Source: Nannobrachium achirus (taxonomy: Eukaryota > Chordata > Actinopteri > Myctophiformes > Myctophidae). Taken from it: a stretch of 64,000 nucleotides of DNA. This document shows positions 25,480-64,000 of the stretch, in pieces. Positions within the stretch are counted from its first letter, which is position 1; the number at the start of each line of letters is the position of its first letter. A model generated the notes under the pieces. The model ran no database searches, had not been told where the DNA came from, and saw only the letters and a list, made by a program, of their open reading frames with translations. The stretch spans positions 25,733,149-25,797,148 of the forward strand of contig OY997659.1 in the NCBI GenBank assembly GCA_963921795.1. The letters are read 5' to 3'. A program made the translations under genes and the position numbers.

Positions 25480-25768
25480 CAGTGGTTCTCAATCTTTTTT
25501 GGCTGGAGTACCCCCTTATACTGATTTCCGAAAGCCTGACCACAGCAAAATAAAACGTCATAATGGCAAATAAACATTGCTTTCTATTCAATAACTTATT
25601 GTCATGATGTCATTTGGTTTAGAAATGTACAGATGAGCAGGTTCACACAAACTCAATGTTTTATCATTAACCATTACAGTAAAATACATATTCCTATTTT
25701 CATTTTCTTCCTCACGTACCCCCTGCAGAGTCCCTAGGGGTACACATACCCCCATTTGAGAAACATTG
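25480..25768. mobile_element. hAT-like MITE upstream of myo3b exon
   Basis: Ends CAGTGGTTCTCAATC and TTTGAGAAACATTG are inverted over 289 bp. Flanks CCCTAGAA (25472-25479) and CCCTAGGT (25769-25776) share six of eight bases. No transposase. It lies 360 bp before the first certain myo3b exon. Confidence 0.75.
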
Positions 25769-26125
25769 CCCTAGGTCTAGACAGACCGACAAAGATGTTT
25801 AAGTCCCAACAACATTTCGCTGCTTGCTTGTACTTTTATGTTAGTGACAAATAAAATCTTCTTGTCCCTTTCCCTGGTGACCATGTAAGTGAAAATGTCC
25901 AAACATAAAAAATTGTAGAAATAACAAATCTACAATCTCAAAATGTGTGTTAGCTTGTTAATTGGCTATTTTCACTACCTTTGAGAGACTGTCACTGCCA
26001 TACACATAAATAAGGCATTAATTTGTCAAAGAAAAAAGATATGGAAATACAACGTATCTGCCTGACACCAACATTATATTATAACCAAACAAGCACTAAT
26101 CTGGGATTGTTGTTATTCTCTATAG

Positions 26126-60183
<34,058 letters not shown>

Positions 60184-60353
60184 GTGGGTGCTTTACAAGG
60201 AGGGGTCAGATTCTGCCTTGTTTGACAGTTAGGGAAAGATCAGAATCACAATCTGTTGGCCAATCTGAATTTGTTGGCCATGAACAAAAAGAAGTATAAA
60301 ATAATATAAAAAAGTATGAAGGTTTAAAAAAGGAATATAAGGAGTCAGATTAA

Positions 60354-61072
60354 AGGAGTAGTTCACCCTCAAAATTACTTTATATCTATCGATTACTCAC
60401 CACATGGAGACTTGAGTTCAATAATATTTTTTGGAGCTGTGTGAAACACAGGCTCCCTATACGTGGCCGTGTGGGTCTGTGTGTGTGTGTGTGTGTCTGT
60501 CTGTCTGTCTGTGTGTATGTAGCCTGAACTTCCTAAACTTCGGCACGCCACTAGTCCCACAGTTTTGCCACCACACACTCGCGCCATATGTCAAATCGAC
60601 CGGCTTACTCAGGAATCGTGGGCTATTACTTTTCTAAGAGAAAGGTTCTATAGTTTAATTGATATTAATTTATTAGTGAATTAATTTTCCCCATTGACTT
60701 ATAATGGGAATCGCAAAAACTCACATTCAATTATTTGTCTCTCGCAAACCATAGGGGCTAGAGTTTCAAGACTTGGAGAGGAGGTTCATAATGCTTTCAA
60801 GGATTAAATAAAAAATAATTGTGTCATTTGGCCGCATGGTGGCGCCATAACACCCCACTTTACGTTTTGGCCTGTAACTCTTGAACCGTAGGTCGGAAAA
60901 TTAAAAATATTTTTTCCCTGGATTCCTTGGGTCATGACGCATCTCCCCATATAGGCCACGCCCATTTGCGCCATGATAGATTTTCCGCCATCTTGAATTT
61001 TCTCCAAAACACACTTTTTGCTCCTTTTCCTACATATTTTCTTCAAATGTCACAAAAATCGGTACACATGAT

Positions 61073-61126
<54 letters not shown>

Positions 61127-61412
61127 CTCCACTTCACATGGGTGTGATTTTTTGTTTTTGACAAATTCCTGAGCCAATAATTTGAGGAGACTCTTTGTAG
61201 GCCCATTGATTCCGGATGGAGACCCAAATTCATTTAATTTGGGTCTCCATCCGGATTCAATGGGGGTACATTCATTACAATCAAATTATTGTCTTAAGTA
61301 TGCAACAAAAACAAAAAAATATATATTATTGAACTCAAGTCTCCATGGGGTGAGTAATCGATAGGGGGAAAAAAAGAAGAAAAAAAAAACATTTTGGGGG
61401 TGAACTACTCCT
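60354..61412. mobile_element. TTAA-flanked MITE carrying a nested repeat
   Basis: TTAA at 60350-60353 and 61413-61416. Ends AGGAGTAGTTCACCCTCAAA and TTGGGGGTGAACTACTCCT, with further matching CGATTACTCACC...TGGAGACTTGAGTTCAATA and its complement, give arms of about 75 bp. The original centre has a strong hairpin at 61201-61268. The long-form microsatellite repeat (60434-61152) is inserted next to the left arm. No transposase. Confidence 0.85.
60434..61152 (+). repeat. Microsatellite-carrying dispersed repeat, long form (copy D)
   Basis: GAGCTGTGTGAAACACAGGC, CCTATACGTGGCCGTGTG, GT/CTGT tract, GTATGTAGCCTGAACTTCC, a 500-bp core, (AC)n at about 61075-61124, CACAGCTC, hairpin CACATGGGTGTG and T7. 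Inserted into the left half of the TTAA MITE at 60354-61412. Confidence 0.85.
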
Positions 61413-61963
61413 TTAAGTGTGAACAGTAAGTGTATATGATTGTGAATATGTACAGAATGAAGTTGAATGCCCTTGATACCTTCTTATTGAACAAACAAAA
61501 AAACATGTGTTTATGGAAAATAAACATACTGATATTCAGTGTGCTTATACAGTACATCTATCAGGGCAGAGTTTTTCTCAGCATTGAACATTATTATAAT
61601 CAAGCTGTGTAAAGGATTGTTAATTGCTTTTCCCAATAACAAATTACTCTTAATTGATTTAATGAAGTTGCTTACCCTGGAGTGGGAGAAGGCTTTATTT
61701 TCCTGGATGCCATTGAATAGACATTAATCAAAAACACCATAATGCCTTTTTAGTCAGCATTTGCTTCCCAGCCATCTTACTGAAAGGAATAATAATAAGT
61801 GCAATAATTTATGTCAGTATCTTCATCATAAGAACTGGCAATAGTAGCCTGCAGAAAAATGTGTTGCCTTGATTTGTTATATTTTGAAGGAACTGCTGTT
61901 GTTGCACTCCTATATTTAGCATTGAGTATATTCTGTGCATGTCAACAATAAGGCCATGTACTT

Positions 61964-62050
61964 GGGTGGTGCAGGGGTAAAGTTCCTGCCCACCAACGGG
62001 CACAGGTTTGAATTCTAAATGGGGCCTCCAGCTTAACCACACAATTGGCT
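61964..62050 (+). repeat. SINE-like fragment
   Basis: GGTGGTGCAGGGGTAAAG resembles a decayed A-box and GGTTTGAATTC a B-box (62006-62016). Weak; boundaries unknown. Confidence 0.3.
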
Positions 62051-62509
62051 GTGCGGGAGAGAAGCTAGACAGGCAGGCCATTCTTTGTTTCTGCAGCAGA
62101 CTGGTCTGTCAGCAGGGGTGTTGAAATGGGAGGAATAGGGTGTCCCTCTGCACGTGCTACGTCCTTCCGGTGAAGACCAACCAGTCTGCAAACCAACCAG
62201 TAAAGGGTCAAGTGTAAGGGAATTCAGGAATTACCATAACAGCTAAATTTGGGGGGAATGGGGAAATAGTTTATTTTTATTTGCTTTTGTGAAGAACTTT
62301 CTCCTGGTGCAAAGTATTAACTGCCCTGTGCCTTGGTCCTGACTCACTTCTGGTGCTAGTGATTCTTTAGATGCCTAGTCTTTGGCCCAGCCTACACAGA
62401 AGACATTAGTCAATGACTTAAACATGAGGACAGTTTAGATCTGATGGGTCTGCTTTATTAGTCAAATATATGTTTAAAATGCAAGATGCAATAATATCCC
62501 AGCCAGCAC

Positions 62510-63335
62510 GCCCACATGGGTCCCGCATGGGTACAGGGTGGGCTTCCCTACATGGGCCCCATGTGGGAATGTCCGCGGTTTCCACAAGGGTCCCTCGTGG
62601 GTTAGCCCACGTGGGCTCTGTGTGGGTTCTACATGGGCCCTGGGTGGGCCCCACCTCGGCTAATTTATATGGGACCCAGGTGGGAACCACTTGGGCTAGC
62701 CCACGTGGGCTCAACGTGGGTTCTACGTGGGCGCTGGGTGGGCCCCACCTCTGCAAATTTATATGGGACCCATGTGGGAACCGCCTGGGCTAGCCCATGT
62801 GGGTTCTATGTGGGAATGTCCGCGGTTTCCACAAGGGTCCCTCGTGGGTTAGCCCACGTGGGCTCTGTGTGGGTTCTATATGGGCCCTGGGTGGGCCCCA
62901 CCTCGGCTAATTTATATGGGACCCAGGTGGGAACCACTTGGGCTAGCCCACGTGGGCTCAACGTGGGTTCTACATGGGTCCTGGGTGGGCCCCACCTCGG
63001 CAAATTTATATGGGACCCAAGTGGGAACCACTTGGGCTAGCCCACGTGGGATCAACGTGGGTTCTGCAGGGGCCCTGGGTGGGCCCCACATCGGCAAATT
63101 TATATGGGACCCAAGTGGGAACCACTTGGGCTAGCCCACGTGGGCTCTGGGTGGGTTCTGCATGGGTCCTGGGTGGGCCCCACCTCGGCAAATGTATATG
63201 GGACCCAGGTGGGAGCCGCTTGGGCTAGCCTGTGTGGGCTCTAGGTGGGTTCTACATGGGCCCTGGTTGGGCCCCACCTAGGCAATTCTATGCGGGAACC
63301 ATAGGGGATAAACGTGGGATCCAAGTGGGCTCAAC
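62510..63335. repeat. 94-bp-period minisatellite rich in CCCACGTGGG
   Basis: GGGTGGGCCCCACCT recurs near 62641, 62735, 62889, 62983, 63077, 63171 and 63264, a 93-94-bp period with one 155-bp interval. A longer block including GGAATGTCCGCGGTTTCCAC occurs twice (from about 62566 and 62814), so there is a higher-order unit. Open frames on both strands are by-products of the repeat. Confidence 0.9.
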
Positions 63336-64000
63336 CTTGCTCCTAGGAAGATTTTAATGGTAGACTAAAACAGTGTTTGACATGAACTGTGTTAATTATT
63401 GAAACACCTAAAATACATTTTGGATGAAATAGACAATATACTGTATATTTGACAACGTTTATTACAAAAATAAACAAGATAATAAAATACAATATAAATA
63501 AAAGATAGCAGCAGCATGAAGGCAAACAGATCGAATGTGCAAGTGTACATACAGTACATAAAAAAAAAACACTTGAAATGCAAAAAGAGATATTCCCATA
63601 ATGCTCCACAGACTGCTAACAGAACAAAATAAAGGATAAAAAAATGTCCAAAAACATAAATTGTGTAAGAGGTGCATCAAAATCTTGAATTTTGTAACAA
63701 AACTGTTTTAGGGCATAGGTTTTCTGGAATCCACTGTTCATTCATGTTGCATTCATCAATCTGGGTCCGCTGTGCTTGTGGGTGTTTTTTTTAGCCAACC
63801 ACAGGGGGGAGAGAGAGAGAGTTTGTCTAATGGGGTGGCACATCATCCAGATCTTTTTCTGTTGTATGTCCTTACACTCCGTTGCAGCAATCCAGTCGAG
63901 TGTGTCATTGTCTAGGTCATGATCATTCTCGGCCACGATCACCATTCAGTGGCTGGTATATAGGGCAGCTGGTCATCACATGCTACACAGTCTGTGATGG

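Larger units (their letters stand above)
60184..64000 (+). other. myo3b: myo3b intron continuing past the window
   Basis: No further exon found. It contains the nested MITE, a SINE-like fragment (61964-62050) and the 94-bp minisatellite. 61420-61960, 62060-62500 and 63350-64000 show nothing recognisable. Confidence 0.65.

Noticed and set aside
62470-63228. Several overlapping open frames on both strands rich in WASPRG and GPHLGK
   Set aside because: They are produced by the 94-bp minisatellite on both strands and in shifted frames, which is not coding behaviour.

Overview
The window is vertebrate nuclear DNA, almost certainly from a teleost fish. It has short exons with GT/AG junctions in long AT-rich introns, very many long CA/GT and CT microsatellites, and the kinds of short non-autonomous DNA transposons, SINE-like repeats and LINE fragments common in fish. 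No species can be named from the sequence. No bacterial genes, CRISPR arrays, rRNA genes or intact tRNA genes were seen.

Two protein-coding genes lie head to tail on the + strand. The first is the 3' end of ubr3, an E3 ubiquitin ligase of the UBR family: ten coding exons from 1365 to the stop at 13133-13135, then a 3' UTR ending near 15.03 kb. The second is the 5' half of myo3b, a class III myosin with an N-terminal kinase: 18 coding exons from 26126 to 60183. They cover the kinase domain (26.1-50.5 kb), a linker (54.6 kb), and the motor head from the P-loop through switch II (54.8-60.2 kb). The gene runs off the right edge. The ubr3-myo3b order is also found in mammals, and it identifies the myosin as myo3b rather than myo3a. 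Joining the exons gives open, phase-consistent frames: 1309 nt of ubr3 including the stop, and 2263 nt of myo3b. A candidate first coding exon of myo3b (24822-24850) matches in phase.

The rest is repeat-rich. 15-26 kb is intergenic and holds hAT-like and TTAA-flanked MITEs. The 16.3-kb myo3b intron (31292-47640) is a transposon sink. It contains two foldback elements, each flanked by a perfect 8-bp target-site duplication, built of short tandem repeats and carrying a telomere-type (GGTTAG)n array in the interior; it also holds a hAT-like element, a GCTAGC-rich tandem duplication and a 5'-truncated LINE. The 50.5-54.6 kb intron has a 580-bp ACAGTA array and a microsatellite-carrying repeat. 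A near-identical copy of that repeat, in the opposite orientation, is nested inside a TTAA MITE at 60.35-61.41 kb. A 94-bp-period minisatellite occupies 62.5-63.3 kb.

The least familiar observations are the two telomere-repeat foldback elements (33861-34618 and 35133-35322), a dispersed short palindrome seen about ten times across the window, and the five-copy repeat family that carries its own GT and AC microsatellites between conserved end boxes.
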